Assembly: GCA_963971285.1 (NCBI GenBank)
Contig: OZ020258.1
Location: 3,224,001 to 3,288,000 of the forward strand
Length of the DNA stretch: 64,000 nt
Source: Astropecten irregularis
Taxonomy: Eukaryota; Echinodermata; Asteroidea; Paxillosida; Astropectinidae
Direction: 5' to 3'
Shown here: in pieces, positions 22,130-34,348 of the stretch
Position numbering within the stretch: position 1 is the stretch's first letter
Layout of the letters: each line of letters opens with the position of its first letter
Program-made: the position numbers and the translations under genes
Notes under the pieces: model-generated
What the model was told of the DNA's origin: nothing
The model's input: the letters and a program-made list of their open reading frames with translations, nothing else
Databases searched by the model: none

Positions 22130-22350
22130 TACATGAAATCACAAGAAAATTGGGAGGAGGGTTAGAGTAGCGAGGGGGTTTTCCTCATCCAATCTGTCCG
22201 GCGTGCAAAGCCTATTAACACGGAGCGCCGCAGAACAGCCGGCCAAAACAGCAAAATTGGTTCTGAGAAGTGCTGGCAGCATTTCATTTCCGCGGACAAT
22301 TAATGCAAAGACATGCACAGTACTTGCCTGACAGGGGGCTATTTCTTCCA
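22130..22350. other. Unique island, candidate regulatory element
   Basis: GC-richer and repeat-free, with AATTAATGCAAAG and GCCTATTAACACGG. The minus-strand 72-codon frame shows no family features and no good splice sites. Confidence 0.25.
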
Positions 22351-22823
22351 GCAACACTATATATGCTAGCCACCTCAGACCATGAAGATGAAAAAAAAAA
22401 TCAATTCAGTTTATGAAAGACCCAGGCCTGGCTGTCATCCGAGGAGTATTGGCTTACAACAAGTGCAAGATAGTAATTACTCACTCTTCCGCCAAAAAAA
22501 AAATCTGAGTTGCATACACATGCACAAACATTGGGTAAAAGTAGATGATGCTAAGGATAGTGTAAGGATAATTACCAATGTGCTTTCCTTCTAATTGCAA
22601 ATGTTTCCTTAATTTTAAAGCTATACGTTATTAGTTGTTCGCTGCTTCGTTTGATATCAAATTTTTGTTAATAAACCACACTTTACACCTGGAAAGTTTG
22701 TAAGTGTTATCAATTAAAACACGAATCACAAATCTCGAAAACCCAAGACAACAAAATTAATGCACAATCTGATAAAATGATGAACAAACGTGTTTAACAG
22801 AGAAATAAAGTGTGTACATGATA

Positions 22824-23149
22824 AAAAGGTTCAGTAAATGTTCACAGATTTACGTACAATTTTAGGGTATGAAGATGGTGGTGATGGTAGAAACATACCA
22901 ATGAAATGTTTTTGCCTGAAATGCTGTATTTATCCAGAAATTATATAAAAAAAAATTTCGATCTCGGGGTAAGATCAAACCACTCTTTATGTTTTATGAG
23001 AAAAATTGAGTCAGGTTTTCGCTTTTTTCTTGTGACTCAGATTGAACTCAATTTTTCACAGGTTTACTATCATTCATGTATAAATGCTGGATCAGACAAA
23101 GTGTGAGTGCTTTTCTGTGACCTTAACCAATCATGTATTATACCTTTAA
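22824..23149 (+). mobile_element. TTAA MITE, subfamily B, copy 4
   Basis: The right end is intact (CCAATCATGTATTATACC then TTTAA). The left 30 bp are missing. The core has ATGCTGTATTTATCCAGAAA and GATCTCGGGGTAAGATC. Confidence 0.8.
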
Positions 23150-24098
23150 GAAGCAAATATTCCTTATTCATAAACAAACTACAAATACAGAGTATATATG
23201 CCCTGTTCGTCTTTTTTGTTGAAGACCACTTTAGGATCATATTATGATAAATGTAATGAAAACTTCTGTCTAGCAATGAGCTTTCAGGCAACAAGAATCC
23301 TTTCTCATATTTTTTCATCTCAGTCACTTTCAATCAAATCCTATATCATTTCCTTAACAGCAATCCTACACTAACAACATCCAATATCACACAAGATCTT
23401 TTTTTTCTTTTTAAAGGGGGGGGGGTTAGGTTTATCCCGCTCATTTTTTTTAATTTTCCGTAATGGAACATCATTAAGCAGTAGCCAGAAATAGCTCGGG
23501 GGCAAAAAAAGAAAAAGCCTGCATCGTTCTTCATCTGGACTGTTGGGAAACATCCAAATTGCCAATTACACACAATCTAGGCATGAATATTCCATGCAAT
23601 TTTCACTGTAAGAATATACTGCTCTATTCAGCCACTGTACATAACCACAGGGGGAAACGGATTTCAAAGCCTGTTACAAAGCCCCCCTCTCTGCATCTCC
23701 GATACCACTACTAGCAAAGAAAAAATCTCTCCCAAACTAAAATTAATATATTTTCAGTTCAGAAACTTCGGATGGATTGAGTCATTAATTTTGCGGGAAA
23801 AGGGGGGGAAAAAAAGCAAGAATTTTTCATCAACTGTTAGGAACCTACGAGCCATTCATCACTAATTACATTTGCTGTCATGTCTGCTAGCAGTATTTAC
23901 ACACAATGCTATCGCAACTGACCACAGCTTGTTGTACAAGGGAAATTTGCATATTTTTTTTACGAAAACAGAAAAATACTTGCTGCAGACATTTTTCTCA
24001 GGCAGAAATTACAAAAGACAACACAGTATACAATATTTTTCCAACAAACAAAAAACCAAAGTTGAAGATTTGTCAGTAAAAAGATTCAAAACTTTAAC

Positions 24099-24336
24099 AA
24101 ATTCATAGAGCTGCTTAAGCACCAAAATTTGCTTAGCACCAAAACGCTTGGTAAATAAAATCAGAATATACCAGCCAAAATGTTATGATCAGCAAACAAT
24201 GGCCAAATACAATTCAAAAGCAATAAACATCACATGATAATTTGGTTGGTAATCCTGTTTGATCACGTCACGGAAGACTTTTCATGCTTAAAAGCTAATT
24301 TTGTGCTTTTTAAGCAGTTCTATGAAATTGGCCCCA
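24099..24336. mobile_element. MITE family D, full copy without array
   Basis: Left end AATTCATAGAGCTGCTTAAG and right end TTAAGCAGTTCTATGAAATT then GGCCCC form the inverted repeat. The 170-bp inside is not tandem. It ends about 50 bp before the split SINE at 24386. Confidence 0.7.
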
Positions 24337-24385
24337 GATACACAAGTGTTACTATTATCCCAGGTCATTTGGCTACAATTACATT

Positions 24386-24810
24386 CCTGAAACAATCTCA
24401 ACTCCCTGGGAAGCATACAGCCCCCCCCCCCTCCTGTGAGGCACACAAAGGCTAATTAAGCACAAGCTTAAGCCATCTCAACCCTCACAGGTACCAATTT
24501 ACTCATGAGTGAAGAGAAGCAATATGTAACAAAGTGTCTTGCCCAAGGACACAAGCACCACTAACCGGCAGCTGGATTCGAACCCACATTCTGTACACAG
24601 TGGCATCGCCAAGGGGGGCCAGGGGGACATGCCCCCCCCCCCATTTTAGATTTGGGTTGGTGAAAAAAAATATAATATTATTGTAGTGCCCCCCAACAAT
24701 TGCTAGTGCCCCTCTTGTGCCCCCCCCCCCCCCCGACTCAAAAGTCTGGTGAAGCCACTGTCTGTACAATGACCACAAGAGTACTTGGGTACTACAACTA
24801 GGCCACAACA
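24386..24810 (-). mobile_element. SINE-like element, third family, split by a hAT-like insertion
   Basis: On the minus strand it starts at about 24810 with GTGGCCTAGTTGTAGT (A-box-like). The tRNA-like head is interrupted at 24760-24598. It then has GGGTTCGAATCC (B box), CTTGTGTCCTTGGGCAAG, and a body ending in GAGTTGAGATTGTTTCAGG. The CTTGGGCAAGACACTTTGT stretch is a conserved core seen in many invertebrate SINEs. A shorter copy lies at 17793-17965. Confidence 0.7.
24598..24760. mobile_element. hAT-like MITE with perfect 8-bp target duplication
   Basis: It starts CAGTGGCATCGCCAAG and ends CTGGTGAAGCCACTG, an imperfect terminal inverted repeat of a very common hAT-type form. It is flanked on both sides by TCTGTACA (24590-24597 and 24761-24768). 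The inside is rich in G and C runs. It sits in the tRNA-like head of the SINE at 24386-24810. Confidence 0.85.
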
Positions 24811-25356
24811 ATTGTGTCATTTTTGTGTGCCTCCTATTCTAATGGCTGATGCATATAGAGTCTGTCAGGTGATGTCAGGTGATGTCTTGTTCTCATCAGG
24901 CCCATCTGACCATCTTAAAAGGTATTGTTTCAGCTAGTAATGTGATTGTATTGTTCTTCTCTAGTAATGTGTTTCATAGATCATCAGGTCTCCTCATATG
25001 TTCCATAGCTTCTTAGATTTATTGCATGATCTCTGATTGCTTGCTTAAGCTCCTTTTGCTAATCCCAGCTCTTATGCAATCTCAGTGTTTAAGTTACTGG
25101 ATCATAGGATGAAGATTAACTCCCTCTCCAGCTGTGACATCAAAGAATGAAACCAAATCTGGCAAGCATGCAAGCAATTGCCCCATTGACATTTTCATTC
25201 ATATAATAAGTTATAAGCTTCATTGTAAGACTCTGAAATATTTCAGATGTCGATTGTCTTGCAGGAGCAATTTTGTGGTAACTCTAAGTGTCTCTAACCA
25301 AGCGCAGTTCGAGAGCAAATATTTTAGGGGGCTAGAAGAGCCATTATTATTATTAT

Positions 25357-25669
25357 GGGCCTTTCTCAAAGCTCGGCTCCGGTTCCGGCTCGGTCCGTGA
25401 ATCCATTTCAAAATTACAGGTATCAAAATAGAGGCTTTTGGCTGCAGTTACATGTAGGAAGTAGATTCTCTGGTTTGAAAAAGGACAACAAAGCTTCAAC
25501 TTCAATGGAAATCCACAACATATAATATTTTCATTGTATGAAAACAGAGACGAAGCCGGAGCTAGAGCCGGAGCCGAGCCAGAGCTGAGCTTTGAGAAAA
25601 GACCTGTATGAGAGACGAAGCTGGAGCTAGAACCGGAGCCGAGCCGGGGCCGAGCTTTGAGAAAGGACC
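25357..25669. mobile_element. MITE family C variant with duplicated right end
   Basis: The body matches family C (GAATCCATTTCAAAATTACA, GAAGTAGATTCTCTGG) but the ends differ: GGGCCTTTCTCAAAGCTCGG at the left and GAGCTTTGAGAAAAGACCT at the right. GAGCCGGAGCC replaces the GAGCCT words. The right end is present twice in tandem (25542-25605 and 25606-25669). A 21-base G run follows at 25671. Confidence 0.8.
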
Positions 25670-25670
25670 T

Positions 25671-25919
25671 GGGGGGGGGGGGGGGGGGGGGCTAGAGGAC
25701 CCAATATTTTAGGGGGCTAGAGCCTTCTTCTGGGCTCTGTCTTTTTAGCAGTAGACAAGCATGCACTATAATAGCCTACACAACACATTTTTTTTTAAAT
25801 ATAATTGATGCTTTATAACTGAAAAGATCCATTATTTTCCAGAATTTTTTTTTTTTTTCAATTTCATTTTTTTTCTTTTTTCCTCTTTTTTCCTTCTTTT
25901 TGTTTGGGGGGGGGGGGGG
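25671..25919. repeat. Two long G runs with GCTAGA junctions
   Basis: G runs of 21 (25671-25691) and 14 (25906-25919) are both followed by GCTAGA. The same pattern inverted (TCTAGTC or ACTAGC before a C run) occurs at 19907-19921 and 20083-20100. These look like one decayed repeat family with expanded G tracts. Confidence 0.6.
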
Positions 25920-26617
25920 CTAGACAAAGCTTTCTCTAACAAATACTGTCAAACAATTTTGCATCGGCAATGGCAGCATGCATGTGGTACCCTACTGATA
26001 TTTTCCCTAAAGAAATTGGGATAAGTTGAAATTGGTCCCAAAAAACCACCGGTTGCCTAAGAATACATAACAGTTGAAAAATGGCTACCCATGTGAAAAT
26101 AACTAATTCATTATGATTAACATGTCATTGTTAAATGGGGACCTTTCATTCAGGAAAAATAAAATGAAAAATAATACAAAAGGGGCTTTTTGTTGGCCAT
26201 TTTACCAAAACCGCAATTGCTTCTTTTTTTTTTACAAAATAATACAAATCTTTGCTTGGACGCAGACACTGCAACAAAGTCAGCACGCGACTGGTTAATT
26301 TCAAAATCAGACAGCACTCAACTTCACTGCTTTTTCTTAGCAGGCAGCAACAAAGCAAAAATGGTAATTAAAATAGCTCTTCAAGGATGAATTCACCTCA
26401 GCATTAAGACTTGTAATGAGATTCAACAAGATTATCCTCCAAGACAGCTATATGAAGCAAATTACTGATGCAAAGCCTATTTCCACGGGACAGAGATTAA
26501 AGCCATTAGTAGTGTTATGCTAGGTGTCTGCTATTAGTTTGTCTGAAGGATTAAACTTTGATTCATCTGCCTGACCCTAAGATTACAATAATCACTGCAT
26601 CCACAACTCATTGTACC

Positions 26618-26983
26618 TTAAAGGCAACGTACAACATTGTTAACAAACTAAAAACAGAAATGTTCACAGATTTACATATAGGCCTAACTTTTGGGGTATG
26701 AAGATGGTGCTGGTAGAAAGATATTGCCGCCTGAAATGGTGTATTTGTCCAGAAAGAGTGAAACTAAACACCAAAGACATTTCTAGATCTTGGCAAAATC
26801 AAAACTCCTTCTTTATATTTAAAATGTATAACAGCAATTGAGTCATGTTTTCGCTATTTTCTCGGGACTCGGATGTCCAATTGAGCTTAAATTTTCACAG
26901 GTTTATTATTCCATGTTCATGCTGGATTAGACGAAGTGTGAGTGCATGTTCTGTCACCTTAGCTAAGGTTACACACCCTTTAA
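26618..26983 (+). mobile_element. TTAA MITE, subfamily B, copy 5
   Basis: TTAA lies at both ends. The left end is TTAAAGGCAACGTACAACAT and the right end is decayed (GGTTACACACCCTTTAA). Middle and right B blocks are recognisable (CTCGGATGTCCAATTGAGC). Confidence 0.8.
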
Positions 26984-27527
26984 ACTTTCAAAATGATTTG
27001 GTTGCACGCGCCTGTATATATGCAATGCGTGACAAAAAAATTTGGGCCGTTTTTTTCACCTAATCCTAGGTCAAATATCGGGAGACACAAGAAATAGCCT
27101 AAACAATGAGACCTTCAAATAAATGAACACAATATAATCAAGAGAATTTGGCTAAAAAGGGTTTTACATTTACCATTGAGTAATTTACTCTTGTCAATTA
27201 AGTTAATGTTTGACTATTAAGCACTTGTTAAACATGGTTAGAAGCATGGGGCTGAAGATGGATGTACTAGATGGCAGAGCTAAATCAAACATGCAAACTC
27301 TTCAAATATAAAATGTTTCAGGCTGTTAGTGTTATTAGACATGGCCAGCTCTGGGACTTTGGATCCATCTGAGTGGAAACATGAACAATTAAACAAAGCT
27401 GGGTCATTGGTAGTAATGATTGGACTGGATATAAGGGTCTAACATACAAGTGATGCTTTTGGGTGGGGTTATTATGCCAGAAACCATAATCCATTTAAAT
27501 GTTGTGCACTAAGGCAGATCACAATGA

Positions 27528-27912
27528 TTAAAGGTACTATCATACTTTGGTATCATACCGAAACAGAAATCTTCACAGAATTACCTACAACTTACAGGGT
27601 ATAAAGATGGTGATGGTAGAAACATACCGTTAAAATTGTTCTGCCTGAAATGCTGTTTTTATCCAGAAAAGGGTAAAACCAATTACCAAAAACACTTCTG
27701 ATCTTTTAAAGATCAACATAACGATGAAAAGACTTTAAGAAATATTGTGGGTATTTTTCATTGTTTCAAAAAGTTCCAAAATGTGGGCACCGTATGGGAC
27801 TGAAATTTTCACAGATGACTGTCACTGTATGTGTCTGTATGTGTCGTGATATTTTTGCCCATGAATCTGCATTTCTTTGACAAAAAACAAAGCATTATGC
27901 TATTACCTTTAC
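27528..27912 (+). mobile_element. TTAA MITE, subfamily A, copy 4
   Basis: The left end is intact with TTAA. The right end is mutated (GCATTATGCTATTACC) and its TTAA reads TTAC. The body keeps GGCACCGTATGGGACTGA. A small duplication of TATGTGTC lies near 27828-27843. Confidence 0.8.
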
Positions 27913-28369
27913 AAGCTGTGAGTCAAGCTGTATAGTTGCACAATGAAACATGGAATGAATTTACACAGCAATGTCATTCAAAATTCTGCTGAAATGGTGA
28001 CATCACCTGAATCTCAGACAATGTGTCACATTTACACAGCGTCTAACTCCTACAAATGATAGCTCATTCATGAGACATCTGGGCATTTTAAATGAAAAGT
28101 GATACTATTAGTGCCAAGCCTTTCTTCTATCAAACTGACTCAAGGAATTAAAAAAAAGAAGATTTTGTTAGTGCACACAGTGTAGATTTCAATGAATATT
28201 TAACACAAACAGAAATTCTTAATCAAATGCAAAACTTGGTCTCTAATACTAAAATTAAAAAATTCCAAATTGACCCAATGGAAATTCTGGCCTTAACTCT
28301 GAGCTTTATTGATTTCAAGTTATTGAGACATTGATTATTGGTTATTAGTTAATCATCATCTATAGAATC

Positions 28370-28860
28370 AATTACCCAATGCCCCTGGAATATCTTCTTC
28401 ATCAAGCCCACACAGCTCCAGCCATTACCAGCGAGTGCACTTATCCTCAGTCAGGCGACATGAGCACAGGGGTCCACTGGGACCACAAATTTCATTTTGC
28501 ATCTTCCGTGCCAATTTCCCCCCTCTTTTTCATCCCTGCCCGGCTTTTTTTTTTTTTTTGGTAGAAGCAAAGTTAGGGGCCCTTCCTGCTTAGTTTAGCA
28601 CCCTGGAGAGGCTGTTAAATGTCCCCTAAATCAGCCAAAAACTGGGTTATCGTAAATCCAGTCCCAGCATAACCAGATTGGGTTCTTCTACCCGAGCAGG
28701 CACGGAGACGGCTGAAGCGTTCTAGGGGTGTTTGGACATCTCCGATACGGGGAGAGTCAAGTCAAAGTTTGCCCTCAGGCTGTTTCGGCTGAAACCTGGA
28801 GAGATCTCGAAGGGATTTAAGTGCACAGGATCTATTTATCTTCTTTGCAGATTGCTGATT
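28370..28860. other. Unique GC-richer island, candidate regulatory element
   Basis: A repeat-free block with many distinct words and no decayed transposon marks, set in AT-rich repeats. It is not clearly coding: the 61-codon frame at 28379 ends in a T run. It includes a TTAATTAGTTAATCATC-like homeodomain-rich left border and CAGGTTTCAGCC near the right. Conservation would have to be tested. Confidence 0.3.
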
Positions 28861-29111
28861 ACAGTTCCTTGAGCAAATGTATGATCAGGATAACGAACTT
28901 TATTATTTTTAGCAAGCCCGGGTATTATTAATTTCAAACACATGTAATTACCATGTACAAGCCAAAGTGCGCAAAAACAGTACGTATAAACATACTAAAA
29001 ACAAAAAAGCATTCCCGCCATAACGCACTAGTGTAGTATTGTTAACACAACTAAGTAGCTTCAATTGATGATGAAACAAACACCTGAATCTGCAAATTGC
29101 AGATTGTATCA

Positions 29112-29467
29112 TAGTATCATACTTTGGTTTTTGTCAAAGAAATACAGATTCATGGGCAAGAATATCAAGACAGATACAGAAACAGTCATCTGTGAAAATT
29201 TCAGTTCCATACGGTGAACACTTTTTAAAGAAAACCATAAATTAAGTAATTCTTAAGTCTTTTCACCGTTATTTTTTATCATTAAAATATCAAAATTATT
29301 TTTGGTCATTGGTTTCATTCTTCTCTGGATAAATACAGCATTTCAAGCAGAACAATTTAACGGTATGTTTCTACCATCACCATCTTTATACCCTGTAAGT
29401 TATAGGTAAATCTGTGAAGATTTCTGTTTCGGCATAATTATGCTTCCAAAGTATGATACTACCTTAA
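29112..29467 (-). mobile_element. TTAA MITE, subfamily A, copy 5
   Basis: Inverted relative to copies 1-4. It starts with TAGTATCATACTTTGG followed directly by TTTTTGTCAAAGAAAT, so the A-type right end is at the left here. The other end reads GTATGATACTACCTTAA. Confidence 0.8.
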
Positions 29468-29778
29468 ATTAAAAAAGGGCATCACATTCTTTATACAAAT
29501 GACCCGAGTTTGGGGGCAAATATGCATTGTACCAGCACCATGCTGAGCATTTTGAGATGTTTCAACCACTCAGCTAAAATGCAAAGATGATTTCTTCTGA
29601 CAGGACTGGAAAGCAAATTTTTCATCTTTATCCATTAACCATCCTGCTGTCCCATTTGATTCCATCATTCCATAAAACCACAGAGGATTGCATCAAACCC
29701 TACCAGGCTCAAAAAAGCAGCTGGTAAGCCATCAGACAATGCACAACAAAAATATGAGGTGCTGCGATAGAGCACACA

Positions 29779-29918
29779 GGGGTCGATTTCACCAAACTCA
29801 TCGTAACTTACTATCAATCGTAGGACGTATGATGCATTGCAGTCCTACATAGGATACAGTGGGTTGTCCTTCGTAACTCGAGTTACGATCAATCGTAGGG
29901 CTTCGTGAAAACGACGCC
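29779..29918. mobile_element. MITE family Q
   Basis: Ends GGGGTCGATTTCAC and GTGAAAACGACGCC are imperfect inverted repeats. Inside, ATCAATCGTAGG occurs near both ends and TAACTCGAGTTA is a short palindrome. Confidence 0.65.
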
Positions 29919-30559
29919 AGGTGTCTTTAGGAATCAGCCATCCCAAGAACAACTTGTGCATCGAGGTTGAAGAGAGACAAGAGAGCATCTTCAAAGATGT
30001 CATCTGTTGAAAAGTTTTCGAGACAATTTCCCACACCTGTTACCATCTAACGAGGTCTATTGTCCAAAAAACACAATGAGTACATGATTACATGCACTCG
30101 TAAGTTTCTCAAGAAAGAGAATCCCTACTGATGTTATCTTTTTATCAAGCTTCTTTAAACATCCTCATACCTGATTCCAAATTAAAAAAAAGACGGACGA
30201 AATTAAACTTGACAGATTGTATATATGAAAACTGTAGGAGAGCCCAGCATGGGGTCCGGGCCCTAGTCCCCTGGGCTTTCTTGGTCCCTCTCTACCGGCG
30301 ACAAAACACTAGCCGAGTTATGCATTATTCATAAACTTCCTCACATCAACAATAGGTAGGCATTCATCAATATTTCATCCCACCGTAGGGCTTTTTTTTT
30401 TTTCTTCACAGTTCTGCTTTTTACTTTCTCACCAGGGCTAAAACCTGAACACACAATCAAAGTCCCCCAGGGCTTTCAAACACCGGCCTAGGCTAAAAGC
30501 TGTACTGCAACCTGAAAATTTCAATTTTGTCAGTTTTTTTTTTTCGTCGTCTTTTTTTT

Positions 30560-31090
30560 ATTTTTTATAAGCAACGGAGCCCCCCTCTGATTGTCAGCGC
30601 TCACTGACACTATCTGTAGATTCTGCTGATATTGATCTAAACTGTCACACAGCGGTCGCACTCCGTTAGTTGCCAGCGGGGGAAATATCTCACCACCGGA
30701 TGAGACACAGATGCGGTATTAGCAGCTATATTTCTGCTCGCTACGCTCCCTCTCTCTCCCTCTCTCGCTCTTTTCTTCGTTTCCTCATTGCTCAGTCCTT
30801 CTCTTGTTCTGCTCCTAAAATGTGGTAATGTCATCTCAAATGGTGCCCTGAGGGATGTGTAGCAGATTGACTTTGCTTTAGAGATAGAAGGAGTATGGTG
30901 TGGTCTCAACACATGCCAAACATGGAGTAATATTGTACAGACTCCATTATCCCACATAATGAATGGGACATCGATATGCCATCCAAACTGCACCAGACTC
31001 AGCTTCAAGACTCTCGTCATTTTCTTCCCAGGATGAAAATTACCAACCTCTCCAATTACTGAGTTTCCTTCATGCCTTCTCAATTCCTTT
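30560..31090. other. Unique island covering the longest open frame
   Basis: A 148-codon minus frame (31083-30637) is the longest ATG-to-stop frame outside repeats and the LINE. It has no recognised domain, a low-complexity charged patch from a CTCTCTC tract, and no clear conserved motif. The block is otherwise unique and could be regulatory or an untested exon. Confidence 0.2.
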
Positions 31091-32905
31091 TATATGGTAA
31101 CTTAAGAAATGAGCGCGTACTATGTGAATGTTTGGACCAGAGGTATTATTGATAATAGCCAAGTGTGAAACATGCAGGCACTGTAACTGACATCTAAAAA
31201 CAAAGTTCTATGAATTGTCGCTTCAAATATTCATTCACATTTAAAGAACTGACTGTGTTCCGCTTGCGCCAACATACACGAACAGTCGAACATGTTCATG
31301 ACATTTGCATTACGCATAGATTTTGATGTGAAACGCACACGCAACAAATGGCAAAAATTGTGTTGCATATTGCGTCCATCTTTCATTCAATGTAGTTAGC
31401 CAACTTCAGCAAACACCTACTCTGTTAGGTGAACGTTGCGTTCGTGTTTGGCGAACAGCGCGTTCTGGTTTGAAAACGGTGGCGCACATTGTGCGCCAGA
31501 GCGCGCAGTTAGCTGGAGTGGAATGCACCTCTAGTGTGTGTTTGGTTTTTGTTGTTGTTTTTAACATAAAACTTTTAGTGCAGATCTTAATGATGCTGGT
31601 ATACTCCATCATGTCCATGTAAACTAAAACACATTCTGTAAACAGACCAATATTTACATTGTTGAAAAACCATGGTGTGTTCAACATAATATGCAGTATT
31701 ACATCTGCTCAGCCAATCAGATGATGGTGTTTGTGTTTGGCCTCCAACAGACTTTTTTGGTTAAGAAACTGGACTTGACACTCATAAAGTGCCGTTCACC
31801 CATAGGCCATGAAAATTGGTTTCAACCAATCAAATTGGCCAATATTCTTCTTCCAATCAGTATATAATTCATCTAACCAATAGAATTGCAGTGGTAATCA
31901 TTAATAATTCCCACAAATATGCCTGGCAAGTGTTGACATTTCAGAAGATTTATAACCGCACTCTGTGAATTAATGCACTTTATGGAGATTGTTCTCTCAG
32001 TAGCAGGGACCCCTCATACAGTCTGTACATCAATACCCAGTTCCCACACATCACACGCTACCACTATAAAATTTTATAGTCCCCGGCACGCGCTCCCAAA
32101 TGCTGCATTCTGCCAGGCAGTGGGGCAAAATGTGAGGATGTATTCAAAGCAATTCTACTGATCAGATACCTTTATCTTTACTGAATGTTGTTGACATTGC
32201 AGCAGTAGTAGGCACTGTGGTTAAATCCAGTGGAGTTGAGTCGGGAAGGAACTATTTATCCAAATGGAAATGAAATCTTTAACAAAATAAAATGTTGCTG
32301 GTACTTGTACATGAATTATGCATAGGATTTAAACTAATTGCTTTTCAGCACAGCATGCACATCTAGAAACACATGTACGTGTGCATGTATCTGAATTAGT
32401 AACTAGAGAATGCACTGGTATAGCATGCATAATGTACAATATGTGACTCACTTTGTACAATGCAGCCCAATATTGTTTTTAATAACAAAAACCAAGAAAT
32501 TAACATAAACACTTGAATATCCAATCAGGCATGCGATCAAACTTCAAAGAAGAATGGCAAATGCATTCAAATGTTATTGACCATATGTCTGGTTTCTACA
32601 TGGCTCAAAAGCATCAAGTGGACAGAGATAAATTGGATTTCATTTCCGGAAATGAGCTACTTCTCTATCTGCTGGTATGGGTGTGGATGCTTTCCAGTCT
32701 TCTTTTGTTCAAATTAAACTAGTATACAGTATTATGTACAATGTATATGGAGTCTCCAAAAAAAAGCAGCATTGTAAACTATGCTGTGCCAATCATGCAT
32801 ATATAATACACATGATTGGATCCATGTGTCTCAGCAAAAGTTGATGAACAAAATGAACTAACTTCAAACTTTACAACCCAACTTTAAATATTGTTATTCA
32901 TGATG
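31090..32905. other. Gene-free stretch
   Basis: Mostly unique AT-rich sequence. 31268-31452 has GCCAACATACACGAAC and GTTCGTGTTTGGC, a possible MITE with weak ends, and a GC-rich GCGCACATTGTGCGC palindrome at 31483-31497. No supported gene. Confidence 0.5.
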
Positions 32906-33268
32906 TTAACAGTACTGTACAGGATTGGTAACATACCCAAACAGAAATGTTCACAGATTTACTTATAACTGTCAGGATATGAAGATGGAGATGGTAGAAA
33001 CATACTGTTCAAATATTTCCACCTGAAATGCTGTATTTATCCAGAAATTAGTCAAACAAAGACCGAAAAATGTTTTGATCTCGGGTAAGATCAAAACCGT
33101 TCTTTATGTTTCATAAGAAGAATTGAGTAGGTTTTCATTGTTTTCTCGTGACTCAGATGTCTGATTGAGCTCACATTTTCACAGGTTTATTATTTCATGT
33201 ACATACATGCTGGATCAGACAAAGTGTGAGTGCTGTTCTGTGACCTCAAACAATCATTATACCTTTAA
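32906..33268 (+). mobile_element. TTAA MITE, subfamily B, copy 6
   Basis: Full length from TTAACAGTACTGTACAGG to CAATCATTATACCTTTAA. It has all B blocks in order and is one of the better copies. Confidence 0.85.
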
Positions 33269-33702
33269 ACATACCGAACAGCTTGTTCCCCTTTGGCTGA
33301 CTAATGTAGCACATAAATGTGGTTAATTCTGCTGTTTAATGTGTGCCCATGTTTCCTCCATTTTTCCCTATATCCCAATTTAATAAGGTAGAGCACCTGG
33401 ACAAGTTGTACGGTGCATCAAACTAAACATCTTATGAATAATTCCGTGAGGGATTGTAACACAGCCATAGGGATTCAGGATACTAGTATCCATGAGCAAG
33501 ACAAGTTGTTTCTAATTACTTCTCGTTACCCTGGAGTAAATGAATACCTCTGAGGGTAGTGCGCTCCAATGAGCTGCTCATGTGCTGCATTGTATGTATA
33601 CATGTACATGTATGTAGCAGCTCCTAGGGAGAAGAGACGGTCTAAAAATGCTATCAGGGCCCAAGGAGAACAGGAACCGGTACTCATGAATAAACTGCAG
33701 TG

Positions 33703-34348
33703 TTAAAGGTAGTATCATACTTTGGTAGCATACCGAAGAAGAAATCTTCACACATCTTCTATACTAACTTACAAGGCAGGGCTTGAATTTTGTGAAAAAG
33801 GGCACGGGACAGCGGGTCTAGTATTAAACTGCAAAGCATTTTACTAGACCTGAGCTTTTTTCACTAGACTTGTGGCATTCATATACATAGAAAAACTATA
33901 ATTGTATTCAATATTGTGTCAAAAATCATGTATTTAGGAACCATTTTGTTTGCGCAAGGAAAACAATCACTAGTTAGCCGGACTAGTGCGGTACACACTT
34001 TACTAGACCGACACTGAAATCACTAGACTCGGTCCACGGTATAGTGGATATTTCGTGCTCTGACATTAGGTATACAGATGGTGATGGTAGAAACATGCCG
34101 TTAACATTCTTCTGCCTGAAATGTTGTATTTATCCAGAAATTAGTAAAACAACGACCAAAGTTATTTTTGATCTTTTAAAGATCAAAAATTTAAGAGAAA
34201 AAATTTAAGACACACTGTGGCTGCTTTTCACTGTTTTCTAAAAAAGTGGGTACCGTATGGGACTGAAATTTTCACAGATGACTGTTCCTTGATATTTTCG
34301 CCCATGATTCTGTATTAAAAAAACCAAAATATGATAATATTACTTTTA
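33703..34348 (+). mobile_element. TTAA MITE, subfamily A, copy 6, interrupted
   Basis: The left end (TTAAAGGTAGTATCATAC) and the body after 34063 belong to one A element. It is split by a 286-bp insertion at 33777-34062. The right end is decayed (CAAAATATGATAATATTACT). Confidence 0.8.
33777..34062. mobile_element. hAT-like MITE (family K relative) nested in a TTAA MITE
   Basis: It starts CAGGGCTTGAAT and ends ATTTCGTGCTCTG, a weak inverted repeat of the CAGGGCTCGAAAT type. The host element reads TTACAAGG before and ACATTAGG after, which fits a mutated 8-bp target duplication. The inside has repeated ACTAGAC words. Confidence 0.6.

Noticed and set aside
30637..31083. 148-codon minus-strand frame as a protein gene
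   Set aside because: No domain, signal or repeat structure, partly low-complexity from a CTCTCTC tract, and no clear splice or promoter context. Kept only as part of a unique island.
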